Shown here: positions 23,683 to 33,177 of the stretch, piece after piece
Layout: every line of letters starts with the position of its first letter
How positions within the stretch are numbered: the first letter of the stretch is position 1
NCBI GenBank assembly: GCA_046259385.1
Contig: JBJYWI010000157.1
Span: 4,372 to 68,371, forward strand
DNA length: 64,000 bases
DNA from: CAVWDI01 sp046259385
GTDB taxonomy: Bacteria; Chloroflexota; Anaerolineae; Anaerolineales; UBA4823
Reading direction: 5' to 3'
Position numbers and translations under genes: made by a program
The notes under the pieces: generated by a model
What the model saw: only the letters and a program-made list of their open reading frames with translations
The model's database searches: none
What the model was told of the DNA's origin: nothing

Positions 23683-24830
23683 GCCCCGCTAGAGTCCTGT
23701 CGGGGAATTATTTTATGAATGGCGACCACGCTTGTGCGGAAGGCGCAATTGCAGCAGGATGTCGCTTTTTCGGAGGCTACCCCATAACGCCTTCAACAGA
23801 GATCGCGGAGAGATTAGCCCGGCGGATGCCGGAAGTAAACGGCGTATTTCTACAAATGGAGGACGAATTAGGAAGTATGGCTGCGATTCTCGGCGCTTCT
23901 GCAGCCGGTACCCGCTCAATGACGGCGACTTCTGGCCCTGGTTTGAGTCTGATGCTCGAAAATCTAGGTTTGGGCGTGATGCTCGAATTGCCCTGCGTGC
24001 TGGTTGATGTCCAGCGGGGGTCACCATCAACCGGTCTTCCAACAATGCCAGCTCAATCTGATGTGATGCAGGTAAGGTGGGGGTCTCATGGCGATTATCA
24101 GGTCCCAGCCTATGCGCCATGGTCCCCCCAGGAGATGTTCGAGTTGACAATTCTTGCTTTTAATGTGGCTGACCGTTTCCGGGTACCGGTATGCATGTTG
24201 GCAGATGAAGTAGTCGGTCACATGGTGGAAAGAGTTGTGATTCCACCCCAATGTGATCTTGAAATCTGGCCCAGAAAAAAACCACAGGTGTCACCTGATG
24301 GTTCATTTAATCCATTTGAGGTTGAGGATGACGATCTCGTGCCGCCTATTGCCCATGCAGGGGATGGTTACCGGATACACTATACAGGTTTGACTCATGA
24401 TGAGCATGGGTATCCTGATATGTCAGCCGATACGCATCATGAACTTGTAACCCGTCTTGTAAAAAAGGTAAAAGTCAATGCCCCAAAAATAATCCGGACA
24501 GAGAATTACTTTCTTGATGATGCGCGGGTTATCGTAATCGCATACGGCTGCACCGCCCGTTCTGCTCGCAGCGCCGTCAGGCAAGCCAGGGATTTGGGGA
24601 TCAAAGCTGGTCTGTTCAGGTTAATTTCTTTATGGCCATTTCCTGAAGAGCAAATACTATCTATTAATAGTCAGGTTGAATCATTTATTGTTGCAGAGAT
24701 GAATCTCGGCCAGATTAGCCTTGAAGTCGAACGCATTACAAGAGCTCCGGTTGGGGGAGTTCACCATGCAGGTGGCGCGATGATTACACCGGAAAAGATT
24801 CTTGCAGCCATTATGGAGAAATCGAAATGA
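23679..24830 (+). CDS. korA: 2-oxoacid:ferredoxin oxidoreductase alpha subunit
   Basis: A 383-residue pyrimidine-binding subunit of a 2-oxoglutarate-type ferredoxin oxidoreductase. It shows Gly-Tyr-Pro-Ile-Thr-Pro-Ser-Thr-Glu (residues about 29-37) and Thr-Ser-Gly-Pro-Gly-Leu-Ser-Leu-Met near 86, both diagnostic of KorA/OforA proteins. The enzyme oxidises a 2-oxoacid plus CoA to acyl-CoA and CO2 and reduces ferredoxin. The start ATG overlaps the ferredoxin stop by 4 bases; the frame's TTG at 23631 lies inside the ferredoxin gene and is rejected. The stop overlaps korB by ATGA. Confidence 0.92.
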   Translation: MSPARVLSGNYFMNGDHACAEGAIAAGCRFFGGYPITPSTEIAERLARRMPEVNGVFLQMEDELGSMAAILGASAAGTRSMTATSGPGLSLMLENLGLGVMLELPCVLVDVQRGSPSTGLPTMPAQSDVMQVRWGSHGDYQVPAYAPWSPQEMFELTILAFNVADRFRVPVCMLADEVVGHMVERVVIPPQCDLEIWPRKKPQVSPDGSFNPFEVEDDDLVPPIAHAGDGYRIHYTGLTHDEHGYPDMSADTHHELVTRLVKKVKVNAPKIIRTENYFLDDARVIVIAYGCTARSARSAVRQARDLGIKAGLFRLISLWPFPEEQILSINSQVESFIVAEMNLGQISLEVERITRAPVGGVHHAGGAMITPEKILAAIMEKSK

Positions 24831-25657
24831 AGCCTGCAGTCACGGTCGATGCCCATCCGCTGGATAAGATTATCCGGGCAGATCGAATGCCGCATATCTG
24901 GTGCCCAGGATGCGGTATTGGGATTGTGATGCGCATTTATGGTCAGGCGATCCTCGAATCAGGTGTAAAGCTGAACAATCATGTTGTTGTCTCGGGAATT
25001 GGCTGCAGCGGGAGGGTTGCAGGTTATATGAATATCGATTCATATCACACCACCCATGGGCGAGCTATCCCGTTTGCCACCGGGCTGAAGCTTGCAAACC
25101 CCGGACTCCTGGTGACGGTTTTCAGCGGGGATGGTGATCTGGTTGCGATTGGAGGGAATCATCTTATCCACGCTGCCCGCAGAAATATAAGCATAAATGT
25201 GATTTGTGTAAATAATTTTAATTATGGTATGACCGGCGGGCAGTCAGGACCGACTACACCCCAGGGGGCGCGCGCTACTACAGCACCTTATGGGAATCCG
25301 GAATTGCCATTCAACCTACCTTTCCTTTTAGTCGCCTCCGGAGCGAATTTCGTTTCCCGCTGGTCTAATCTGCACGTACGCCAGATTAAGCAGGATGTAT
25401 TGTATGCCTTCTCTAAAAAAGGGTTCACTTTCATTGAGGTTCTATCTCCCTGTCCGATTGGATTCGGCCGGTCCAACAGCATCGACGATGGTTTGGAAGA
25501 GATGGAGCTCTACAAAGAAAGATGCATATTATTCCGTCAGGGTGAAGTGAGCACCGATGAGCTTGATATAGATTTGCGAGAAGATAGGCCAATTTATGTT
25601 GGGCGTTTTATAGATAGAGACCGTGATGAATATCAACCCGTCAGAAGCAGGAACTGA
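24827..25657 (+). CDS. korB: 2-oxoacid:ferredoxin oxidoreductase beta subunit (TPP-binding)
   Basis: A 276-residue thiamine-diphosphate subunit. Cys-Pro-Gly-Cys-Gly (from residue 26), Gly-Ile-Gly-Cys-Ser-Gly near 60, and Gly-Asp-Gly-Asp followed by an Asn-Asn-Phe-Asn-Tyr-Gly-Met-Thr-Gly-Gly-Gln stretch form the cluster and TPP/Mg sites of KorB-type proteins. It works with korA, korC and korD. 2-Oxoglutarate is the likeliest substrate from family resemblance, but related 2-oxoacids cannot be excluded. Confidence 0.92.
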   Translation: MKPAVTVDAHPLDKIIRADRMPHIWCPGCGIGIVMRIYGQAILESGVKLNNHVVVSGIGCSGRVAGYMNIDSYHTTHGRAIPFATGLKLANPGLLVTVFSGDGDLVAIGGNHLIHAARRNISINVICVNNFNYGMTGGQSGPTTPQGARATTAPYGNPELPFNLPFLLVASGANFVSRWSNLHVRQIKQDVLYAFSKKGFTFIEVLSPCPIGFGRSNSIDDGLEEMELYKERCILFRQGEVSTDELDIDLREDRPIYVGRFIDRDRDEYQPVRSRN

Positions 25658-25693
25658 AACCAGCTGGTAATAACTTGCGAGTGAAAATATCGA

Positions 25694-26260
25694 ATGCGCA
25701 CTGAAATTTGCATAACCGGGTTTGGGGGTCAGGGGATTGTCCTAGCTGGATATATCCTAGGAAAAGCGGCTGCATTATATAACGGAAAAGAGGCGGTTAT
25801 GACCCAGGCACATGGGCCGGAGGCACGCGGCGGAGCCTCCAGTGCGAATGTGGTCATCTCAGACCTGACTGTGGATTACCCATTTGTGCAGAAACCTGAT
25901 ATCCTGATTGCTTTATCACAGGAAGCTTACTTAAAGTTCCGCCCAAAAGCAAAAGAAGGCGCTCAGGTTTTTATTGATCAGGACCTTATTGACCCATTTG
26001 AATATGATTCGCCCTTGGTGATTCCAGCTACTCGCATTGCAGAAGACTTGGGAAAACGGATTGTAGCGAACGTTGTAATGCTTGGTTTCTTCACTGCTGC
26101 TGCTGGGGTGGTGAGCAAGGAAGCGATGCTGAAATCCATTGAATCGACAGTTAAACCTAAAACCTTATCGTTGAATCTGGAAGCGTTCGAACGCGGTTTT
26201 ATGCACACCGCCCAGGAAACCAACACTAGCGCTGAAATAGCAGTCCGGGAGTTTGATTGA
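25694..26260 (+). CDS. korC: 2-oxoacid:ferredoxin oxidoreductase gamma subunit
   Basis: A 188-residue subunit with the family's N-terminal Gly-Phe-Gly-Gly-Gln-Gly-Ile (residues 9-15) and Gly-Pro-Glu-Ala-Arg-Gly-Gly near 42. It completes the four-gene korDABC set. It lies 36 bases after korB and 29 bases before hdrA, all in one direction. Confidence 0.92.
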   Translation: MRTEICITGFGGQGIVLAGYILGKAAALYNGKEAVMTQAHGPEARGGASSANVVISDLTVDYPFVQKPDILIALSQEAYLKFRPKAKEGAQVFIDQDLIDPFEYDSPLVIPATRIAEDLGKRIVANVVMLGFFTAAAGVVSKEAMLKSIESTVKPKTLSLNLEAFERGFMHTAQETNTSAEIAVREFD

Positions 26261-26289
26261 ACTTGTTAACGTTTAAATGAGATTCGTAT

Positions 26290-29200
26290 ATGTCTGAGAC
26301 TGTTCTGGTTATCGGAGGCGGAATAGCCGGGATCCAGGCTTCACTGGATCTGGCAGATGCAGGCGCAAGGGTGACGCTGGTGGAGAGGGAGGCGACAATC
26401 GGCGGGATGATGGCGGTATTGGATAAAAATTTTCCCACTTTAGACTGTTCGATTTGCATTGAAGCCCCAAAGATGTCTCAGGTTGAACTGCATCCGAATA
26501 TTGAAATTCTCTCTCTCTCCGAGGTTACCCGGGTGGAAGGGGAGGCGGGAGATTTTAGAGTGGAGATTGAACAATCTGCGCGCTACGTCACAGATGAATG
26601 TACTCGCTGCGGAGAGTGCACTGCCGTCTGTCCAGTCCCCTTGCCCAATGAATATGACTCGGGGATGGCAGTCCGAAAAGCAATATATACTCCAATACCT
26701 CAATCAACACCCGGAACCTATCTTGTCGACATTGAAAGCTGCCTCAATCAGCCACCCAACTATTTTCCCTGCAATCATTGCGTCCAGGCTTGCCCTCCGG
26801 GTGCGATTGATTTCTTGATGCCGGCGAAAAGAGTATTAACGCGCAAGGTGGGCTCGATTATTATCGCGGCTGGATACAGCATGTTCAATCCGGTTGTTAT
26901 GAAGGAATATGGGTACGGAGATCATCCGGATATCCTGACTGCCATGGAGTTCGAAAGACTGGTAAATTCGGCTGGTCCGACCGGGGGCGAGATCCTCTGC
27001 CCTTCGGATGGCAGCCACCCTGAAAAAATACTCTTTGTTCTTTGCGTTGGGTCGCGCGACCACAGGTATTTCAGGTATTGTTCCAGATTCTGCTGTATGT
27101 ATTCGATCAAGCATGCCTATCAAGCGATTGATCACGGCATAAAAGATGTGACAGTTCTATACATGGATGTGCGCGCATTTGGCAAAGGTTTTGATGGTTT
27201 CTGGGAACGGACCCGGGTCGAGGGTGCCAGGTATGTTCACGGGCGACCATCCAGAATCTTCCCAGGGGAAAATGGTTCGGTTTGTGTTATCTATGAAGAC
27301 ACAGCTGTATCCAAACGCTGCGAAGGTGAATTCGATATGGTTGTCCTGGCAAATGCTGTAACTCCGCCGTTTGGTCTTACTGGGCTCGCGAGCGTTTTAG
27401 GTATTGAAATTGATTCAGATGGTTTCATTAGAGCTGATGAAATGCGGGGAGGGCTTGTGGTCACAAGCCGGTCGGGGATCTATGCGGCTGGGTGCGTTTC
27501 AGGTCCCAAAGATATCCCTGACAGTGTATCTGAGGGAAGCGCAGCATCCGCCCTAGCGTTAATTCACTTAAAGACTAGGAACTGGCCGGAACCGCTCCAA
27601 GTGGAACCACTCACTGATATTGAGATACCCCGCATTGGTGTTTTTGTCTGCCACTGTGGAAGCAACATAGCCGGGGTTGTGGAAATAGACAAGGTAGTTG
27701 AATTTGCGAGAAGTCTGCCGGGAGTGGAATTCGCCGGCGACCAGATGTTTTCCTGTGCGGGAAATACTCAGGGTGAAATCGAGGCAACTATAGCTGATTA
27801 CAATCTCAACAGAGTGGTGATTGCTGCCTGTTCGCCCAAAACTCACGAATCGATTTTTAGGGGGGTTTTGCAAAGGGCTGGCTTAAATCCGTTTTTGCTT
27901 GAAATGACCAATATTCGAAACATGGATTCCTGGGTACATAAAGCCAATCCTGTTGCGGCGACATCGAAGGCGAAAGATATGGTTTCGATGGCGGTTGAAA
28001 AAGCGCGCAGATTGGTGCCGCTTGAAATAACGCAGCTGCCCCTGAACCAGAGTGTTCTGGTGATTGGAGGTGGGATCGCTGGAATGTCTGCTGCCGCTGC
28101 ACTCAACCAGATGGGACTGGATACCCATCTCGTGGAACGAGGCTGGCGCCTGGGAGGGATGCTTAATAATTTGGAGCGTTTATACCCATCCGAGATCAAT
28201 CCAGAAAAATTGATCAAGGTTAAATCGCAGGAACTGCTGGACAGCGGTGTTCACATTTATATGGGTACCGAAGTGGAAGAGATTGGTGGGATAGTGGGAA
28301 ACTATACTGCCAATCTAAGTAATGGTAAGGAGGTTAACACCGGGGCAGTAGTGATCGCAACCGGTGCTTCAACATACCGTCCTAAAGAATTCGGCTATCG
28401 AAACAGAAATCCACACCCAACAACCGACAGCACCGCCTTTATAAAAACTGATGTGGATTTAACTAGAGGAGATAGGAGCGCACCTCTTTGTCCGGAGGTG
28501 ATCACAAATCTGGATCTTGAACGCATGCTTGGGAAAAGCCCGCCTGAAGCTGAGAGGATCACATTTATTGCATGTGTGGGATCGCGTCAGGGTGAAATGG
28601 GCTGTTCGCGCTATTGCTGCACTTCGATGATTGGGCAGGCGCTGCGGTTGAGACTTATGGACAAAAAAGTGCGCATACTTTATAAGGAGATTCGCACTTA
28701 CAGCCGGCAGGCTGAGGAACTTTACGAAAAGGCGATGCGGGCTGGCGTACAGTTCTTTCAATACAATCCCGATAAACCTCCTCAAGAAGCGCTAAAAATA
28801 GTCGATGCGGGTATTAAGTTTTATGATTATTTACTCGGTTCCGACATCATTATTCCTACCGATCTCCTGGTGCTGGTGGTTGGTTTGATTCCTTCGGTTG
28901 ACCGATTGTCCGAACAATTGAAGCTTGCCCGCAGCGAGGATGGGTTTTATATGGAATTGCATCCCAAGTTAGGCCCGGTGGAAACCGCTGTCCAGGGTGT
29001 TTTTCTGGCAGGTTCAGCCCAGGGAGCAAAAGATGTGCGCGAATCCATAGCAGGCGCGCTGGCATCAGCCGGCAAAGCTGGCGCCCTCCTGTCACGTGGT
29101 GTGATTGAAAAGGAACCGTTGACCGCCCGATTAATTCCAGATCTGTGTGCAGGCTGCATGCGTTGTGTGAAAGTATGTCCATTCGGAGCGATTGAGCAGA

Positions 29201-29781
29201 TCGGAAAACCTGGAAAAGATGGCAGTGTCAAAATCCTGGAAGCAGCCTGTATGGGGTGCGGAACCTGTGCTGCAGAATGTAATTTTGATGCGATCGAAAT
29301 GCCTTATTTCACAAAAGATCAAATTATCGCTCAGATCGATGCCGCATTGCAGGAGCGCCCCCAAGAAAAGTGCTTGGTATTTACCTGCAACTGGTGCTCA
29401 TATGCGGGCGCTGATTTAGCAGGAATTGAAAAACGCCAGTATCCGGAATCGGCACGTCTGATTCGCACAATGTGCTCTGCCCGAATTGAAGAAGATTTTG
29501 TTTCTCATGCGTTTGATAAAGGTGCTGGGGCTGTATTGATTACAGGCTGCCGCCTGACTGATACCGGATCCGATTGTCATTACAATTACGCTAATCGTTT
29601 GACCTTGAAGCGGTTCCAGCACTGGCAGCGAAAATTTTCCCGGAAAGGAATAGAACCTGAGAGGTTGCAACTGAGCTGGATATCGGCTGCGGAAGGGAAG
29701 GAATTCGCAGAAAAAATGTACGAAATGGATTCCGTTGTATTGCAGTTTTCTAAATCGAAGCCAGTCATTGAAGGTGTTTAA
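26290..29781 (+). CDS. hdrA: double HdrA flavoprotein fused to an MvhD domain
   Basis: A 1163-residue iron-sulfur flavoprotein, far longer than a single HdrA (about 650). First half: FAD motif Gly-Gly-Gly-Ile-Ala-Gly at 8-13, an inserted ferredoxin (Cys-Thr-Arg-Cys-Gly-Glu-Cys near 103), and the HdrA Cys-Ser-Arg-Phe-Cys-Cys block near 275. From about 450 a complete canonical HdrA follows: Cys-His-Cys-Gly, a second FAD motif near 595, a second Cys-Ser-Arg-Tyr-Cys-Cys, and a two-cluster ferredoxin near 950-1000. The last ~140 residues match MvhD (Cys-Asn-Trp-Cys, Met-Cys-Ser), which hands electrons to HdrA. HdrA flavin is the site of electron bifurcation in methanogens and related anaerobes. 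Between korC and the HdrB-like gene it probably exchanges electrons with ferredoxin. Confidence 0.9.
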   Translation: MSETVLVIGGGIAGIQASLDLADAGARVTLVEREATIGGMMAVLDKNFPTLDCSICIEAPKMSQVELHPNIEILSLSEVTRVEGEAGDFRVEIEQSARYVTDECTRCGECTAVCPVPLPNEYDSGMAVRKAIYTPIPQSTPGTYLVDIESCLNQPPNYFPCNHCVQACPPGAIDFLMPAKRVLTRKVGSIIIAAGYSMFNPVVMKEYGYGDHPDILTAMEFERLVNSAGPTGGEILCPSDGSHPEKILFVLCVGSRDHRYFRYCSRFCCMYSIKHAYQAIDHGIKDVTVLYMDVRAFGKGFDGFWERTRVEGARYVHGRPSRIFPGENGSVCVIYEDTAVSKRCEGEFDMVVLANAVTPPFGLTGLASVLGIEIDSDGFIRADEMRGGLVVTSRSGIYAAGCVSGPKDIPDSVSEGSAASALALIHLKTRNWPEPLQVEPLTDIEIPRIGVFVCHCGSNIAGVVEIDKVVEFARSLPGVEFAGDQMFSCAGNTQGEIEATIADYNLNRVVIAACSPKTHESIFRGVLQRAGLNPFLLEMTNIRNMDSWVHKANPVAATSKAKDMVSMAVEKARRLVPLEITQLPLNQSVLVIGGGIAGMSAAAALNQMGLDTHLVERGWRLGGMLNNLERLYPSEINPEKLIKVKSQELLDSGVHIYMGTEVEEIGGIVGNYTANLSNGKEVNTGAVVIATGASTYRPKEFGYRNRNPHPTTDSTAFIKTDVDLTRGDRSAPLCPEVITNLDLERMLGKSPPEAERITFIACVGSRQGEMGCSRYCCTSMIGQALRLRLMDKKVRILYKEIRTYSRQAEELYEKAMRAGVQFFQYNPDKPPQEALKIVDAGIKFYDYLLGSDIIIPTDLLVLVVGLIPSVDRLSEQLKLARSEDGFYMELHPKLGPVETAVQGVFLAGSAQGAKDVRESIAGALASAGKAGALLSRGVIEKEPLTARLIPDLCAGCMRCVKVCPFGAIEQIGKPGKDGSVKILEAACMGCGTCAAECNFDAIEMPYFTKDQIIAQIDAALQERPQEKCLVFTCNWCSYAGADLAGIEKRQYPESARLIRTMCSARIEEDFVSHAFDKGAGAVLITGCRLTDTGSDCHYNYANRLTLKRFQHWQRKFSRKGIEPERLQLSWISAAEGKEFAEKMYEMDSVVLQFSKSKPVIEGV

Positions 29782-29811
29782 TTTTAGGGATTGAAAAAAA
29801 GGCTACCACGT

Positions 29812-31056
29812 ATGCAAAAAAGCTTGGAGATGATGGATCAAAGCGGCAGCAATTCCTACCTTATTGATGAAGCGCTGTGGGAGAAGATTAATGAACGCGC
29901 ATCCGGGTCAGCAAATCTTTGCTTTCAATGCGGGGAATGCACTGCTGTATGTCCCTGGGGGATTGTAAAAGAAGGGTCGCTAAAGGTGCGTTCAATATTA
30001 AGGGGGGCTCAATTAGGGGTTGAAGATTGGGATAAAGAAATCTGGTTGTGCACGAATTGTATCCAATGTCAATCTTATTGTCCCAGGGGCGTCCAGATCG
30101 GGGATATATTCCAGGCTTTACGTTCATTGAGTTGGGAAAACCGAGAGGTAGAACCCGGGCTACCCAGCATGCTCTGGTCAATTTACTGGAATGACAATCC
30201 CTGGTCGCAACCCCCGTCGGAGAGATTTAATTGGGCCAGAGGGGCAAATATCCCTGAGTTCGACTGCCAGGAGCACGAGTTCCTGCTCTATATCGGCTGC
30301 ACCTCGGCATTTGACAATCGCCTGCAGAAAGTTGCCCAGGCTCTGGCGAGGGTGCTTACTGCTTTTGGGGTCAGTTTCGGCTGCCTCGGAGTTAACGAAC
30401 CCTGCTGCGGAGAGTCAATAAAGAGCGTTGGGCACAATCCGTATTTCCGCGAAACAGCAGAATCGACTGCACGGATTTTTACTAGCGCGGGTGTCCGGAA
30501 ATTGATGACGCTATCTCCTCATTGCTATGATGTGTTCAAAAACCATTACAGGACTGTTCTTCAAGAGGAATCATTCGAGGTGTTTCACTATACACAAGTC
30601 TTGGCGGAATTATTGGAAAATGGAAAGGTAAGTATTCCCGCAGGGTTTATTGACCGGGCTCTCGAAAATAATTACAGTTGGATTGATCCAGATGGAGTCA
30701 CCATAACTTTCCAGGACCCGTGTTATTTGGGCAGGAGAAATAATGAATTCCAAGCGCCGCGCACTCTGATATTAGGCATACCGGGTATAAATCTTATAGA
30801 GATGGAAAACCACATGCAGGATGGGTTGTGCTGCGGCGGGGGCGGCGGGCGGATGTGGTTGGAGACGCCCAGCGGTGAGCGATTTTCTGACATAAGGATT
30901 AAGCAGGCGTTAGAAACCGGCGCCTCGATACTGGCTACCGCTTGTCCCTTTTGTCTGGTTTGTCTGGAGGACAGCTTGAATGCCCTGGGGAAGAAAAACT
31001 TGTTTGTGCTGGATATTGCTGAAATTGTAGATATGGCGATCGGTCAATCAGGATAA
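29812..31056 (+). CDS. hdrD: HdrC-HdrB type (HdrD-like) Fe-S oxidoreductase
   Basis: About 414 residues. The N-terminal third has two 4Fe-4S motifs (Cys-Phe-Gln-Cys-Gly-Glu-Cys and Cys-Thr-Asn-Cys-Ile-Gln-Cys) like HdrC. The rest has two CCG domains like HdrB: Asn-Glu-Pro-Cys-Cys-Gly-Glu near 200 and Leu-Cys-Cys-Gly-Gly-Gly-Gly-Gly near 345. In HdrB the CCG cysteines bind the noncubane clusters that reduce a disulfide. Here it may instead pass electrons between HdrA and Etf or a membrane partner. ATG 29812 is preferred; TTG at 29791 is an alternative. 30 bases follow hdrA. Confidence 0.87.
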   Translation: MQKSLEMMDQSGSNSYLIDEALWEKINERASGSANLCFQCGECTAVCPWGIVKEGSLKVRSILRGAQLGVEDWDKEIWLCTNCIQCQSYCPRGVQIGDIFQALRSLSWENREVEPGLPSMLWSIYWNDNPWSQPPSERFNWARGANIPEFDCQEHEFLLYIGCTSAFDNRLQKVAQALARVLTAFGVSFGCLGVNEPCCGESIKSVGHNPYFRETAESTARIFTSAGVRKLMTLSPHCYDVFKNHYRTVLQEESFEVFHYTQVLAELLENGKVSIPAGFIDRALENNYSWIDPDGVTITFQDPCYLGRRNNEFQAPRTLILGIPGINLIEMENHMQDGLCCGGGGGRMWLETPSGERFSDIRIKQALETGASILATACPFCLVCLEDSLNALGKKNLFVLDIAEIVDMAIGQSG

Positions 31057-31084
31057 ATCAAAAGGACTATTAAACCAAAGGAAG

Positions 31085-32104
31085 ATGACTCTATCCCTCT
31101 ATGATGCTCGCAGCGCTGCTGATTCTATCTGGGTATTTTTAGAGCAGGATCGGAATAGCCTAACAGAGATTTCGCTTGAACTGTTGGCAAAAGGGCGGCA
31201 GCTTGCAGACCAGGTCGGTTGGAAATTGGGGGGATTAATTCTGGGCATACGGAACAGTGAATTATGCAGCGAGGCGGTTGCGCACGGCGCAGACGAAGTC
31301 TGGTCTGCTGAACACGAATTGCTGGAAAATTTTACAATCGACGCATTTTCCACCATCACGTTTGAGATGATTATGGAGGGAAAACCGGGTGTTCTTCTTT
31401 TTGGCGCCACACCTGATGGGAGGGACCTGGCTGGTCGTTTAGCTGTACGGCTTCGAACAGGTCTGAACGCAGATTGCACTGGTCTCAGGTTGCGCCCTGG
31501 AACTGGAGAACTGATATGTGACGTATCTGGTTTTGGTGGAGGTGTACTGGCTTTAATTGAGATGGGAGACCACAGACCCCAGATAGCGACAATCAGACCA
31601 GGTGTTTTTTCGAAGACCCAACCTGATTGGAAGCGGTTAGGCGAGTTGATTAAGTTCCCTGTATTGTTAAAAGCAGAAGATATCCAGACCCGGATAGTCA
31701 AAAAAGTATCTGGTGAAGGAGTGGACCTCACACAGGTTTCCCTTATCATTGCTGGGGGCCGCGGCATGGGGGGCGATTTTGGGGCTCTCCAAAAGCTGGC
31801 TGATATTCTTGGAGGAGAGGTTGGCGCGACTAGGCCGCCTGTGGATGATGGTTATATCGAACGTGAAAGGCAAATCGGTCAGACAGGTGTTGTATGCAGC
31901 CCCAAAATAGCACTTTGTTGTGGGATCAGCGGCGCGTTTCATTTTATTGTTGGGGTCGAAAAAGCCGATATTGTTATAGCAATTAATTCGGATCCTTCTG
32001 CGCCTATTTTTGAGCATGCTGATTACTGTGTTGTTGGAGACGTGCACACCATCCTGCCTCTGATAAAGGAGGCTCTCCAAACGCGCCTGGCGGAGGAAAT
32101 ATAA
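31085..32104 (+). CDS. etfA: electron transfer flavoprotein alpha subunit
   Basis: A 339-residue EtfA with the C-terminal FAD domain signature: Ala-Gly-Gly-Arg-Gly-Met-Gly-Gly near 222, Gly-Ala-Thr-Arg-Pro-Pro-Val-Asp near 246, Gln-Ile-Gly-Gln-Thr-Gly near 261, and Ile-Ser-Gly-Ala-Phe-His-Phe, then Ala-Ile-Asn-Ser-Asp-Pro. It pairs with EtfB to carry or bifurcate electrons between FAD sites. Its place behind hdr genes suggests coupling to ferredoxin rather than only to acyl-CoA dehydrogenases, none of which is in this window. Confidence 0.93.
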   Translation: MTLSLYDARSAADSIWVFLEQDRNSLTEISLELLAKGRQLADQVGWKLGGLILGIRNSELCSEAVAHGADEVWSAEHELLENFTIDAFSTITFEMIMEGKPGVLLFGATPDGRDLAGRLAVRLRTGLNADCTGLRLRPGTGELICDVSGFGGGVLALIEMGDHRPQIATIRPGVFSKTQPDWKRLGELIKFPVLLKAEDIQTRIVKKVSGEGVDLTQVSLIIAGGRGMGGDFGALQKLADILGGEVGATRPPVDDGYIERERQIGQTGVVCSPKIALCCGISGAFHFIVGVEKADIVIAINSDPSAPIFEHADYCVVGDVHTILPLIKEALQTRLAEEI

Positions 32105-32105
32105 A

Positions 32106-32894
32106 TTGAAAAGCGTGGTGTGTGTTAAAGTCATACCAAAGTCAGAAGAGGTCCGGGTCGATCCCGAAACGATGTTGCTCATCCGGGATGGAGTGCGCTC
32201 GGAAATCAACCCGCCGGATATGAATGCCCTTGAGATGGCGCTCAACATAAAAGACCGCTACGGCGGCCAGGTAAATATATTGTCTATGGGCCCGCCTTCA
32301 TTTTTGCCGTTCTTGCAGGCTGGAGTTGCAATGGGTGCTGATCACATCTATCTGTTGAGCGACCTAGTGCTGGCAGGCGCGGATACGCTTGCGACGACAT
32401 ATACCCTGTCAAAGGGAATCAGGAGATTGGGGGATATTGATCTGATCTTCTGCGGTGAAGAATCGTCGGATGGAGCCACCGGGCAGGTCCCTTCTGGGCT
32501 GGCTGAATGGTTGCAGATCAGGGGATTGTTTTTGACTACGGAGATGGAGCTAGACCGAAATCACTTAACCGCGCGAGGTAGGCGTGAGGTCGCGAGCGGT
32601 TATCAAATTTTGGAAGTCCCTTTGCCATGTGTTGTTTCTGTAAAAACCGCCTGCAATGAACCTCGCTTTATGGATTATGCCCGCAAGGAATGGGCGTTTG
32701 AGAGAGAGCGTGTCACAATCTGGAATGCGCATGATATAGATGCGGACCCGGAATTTATCGGCGTGGAGGGTTCGCCCACAGTTGTCTCCGGGTTGGCCCA
32801 GGCGCCGACCAGGGAGCGGAAACGGATGTTCCTTGAAGGTTCACCTTTAGAAATTGCCGGGCAAATTGCCGAAATCCTGCAGAAGAATTCATAA
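32106..32894 (+). CDS. etfB: electron transfer flavoprotein beta subunit
   Basis: A 262-residue EtfB with N-terminal Val-Cys-Val-Lys-Val-Ile-Pro, the Asn-Pro-Pro-Asp-Met-Asn-Ala-Leu-Glu-Met-Ala segment near 36, and Gly-Glu-Glu-Ser-Ser-Asp-Gly-Ala-Thr-Gly-Gln-Val near 116 (flavin/AMP site). It starts with TTG one base after the etfA stop, so translation is probably coupled. It is the last gene of the korDABC-hdrA-hdrD-etfAB run. No clear terminator follows. Confidence 0.92.
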   Translation: MKSVVCVKVIPKSEEVRVDPETMLLIRDGVRSEINPPDMNALEMALNIKDRYGGQVNILSMGPPSFLPFLQAGVAMGADHIYLLSDLVLAGADTLATTYTLSKGIRRLGDIDLIFCGEESSDGATGQVPSGLAEWLQIRGLFLTTEMELDRNHLTARGRREVASGYQILEVPLPCVVSVKTACNEPRFMDYARKEWAFERERVTIWNAHDIDADPEFIGVEGSPTVVSGLAQAPTRERKRMFLEGSPLEIAGQIAEILQKNS

Positions 32895-33068
32895 AACTTC
32901 TGGTAAATCTTAACCCGGTTGTGAGCGGTTGTCCGTTCTAAGCTGGGGCTGTAGCATCGTCAGAGCTTCTCGTTCAATTACTTGCGAATCCGCAGAAATA
33001 TTTATCAAATCTAGGACCGATACTGCTGGTGGTAGGTTCTGGGTTGCACATGGACATTAAAAGTCTGC

Positions 33069-33097
33069 TTGACGGGAAATTTTCAAGCTGTTAGAAT
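33069..33097 (+). promoter_or_regulatory. sigma-70 promoter of the cold-shock gene
   Basis: TTGACG (33069-33074) and TAGAAT (33092-33097) with a 17-base spacer. Expected start near 33104, leaving a leader of about 143 bases before the csp ATG. The preceding 170 bases after etfB hold no gene or clear signal. Confidence 0.65.
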
Positions 33098-33103
33098 CAA
33101 TAA

Positions 33104-33177
33104 TCTAAGGGTGCCACATTATTTCGTTACGAGGAAATAAACGAAGACTCAGAAAGCATTTCCCTGGGTCTTTTTGT
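33104..33177 (+). promoter_or_regulatory. csp leader with hairpins, one terminator-like
   Basis: The leader has a small hairpin TTCGTT/AACGAA at about 33123-33144, followed by a stem GACTCAG/CTGGGTC (about 33146-33170) directly followed by TTTTT. This could stop transcription 70 bases before the cold-shock gene. Long structured leaders are known for cold-shock genes; a built-in terminator would add attenuation. Confidence 0.4.
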
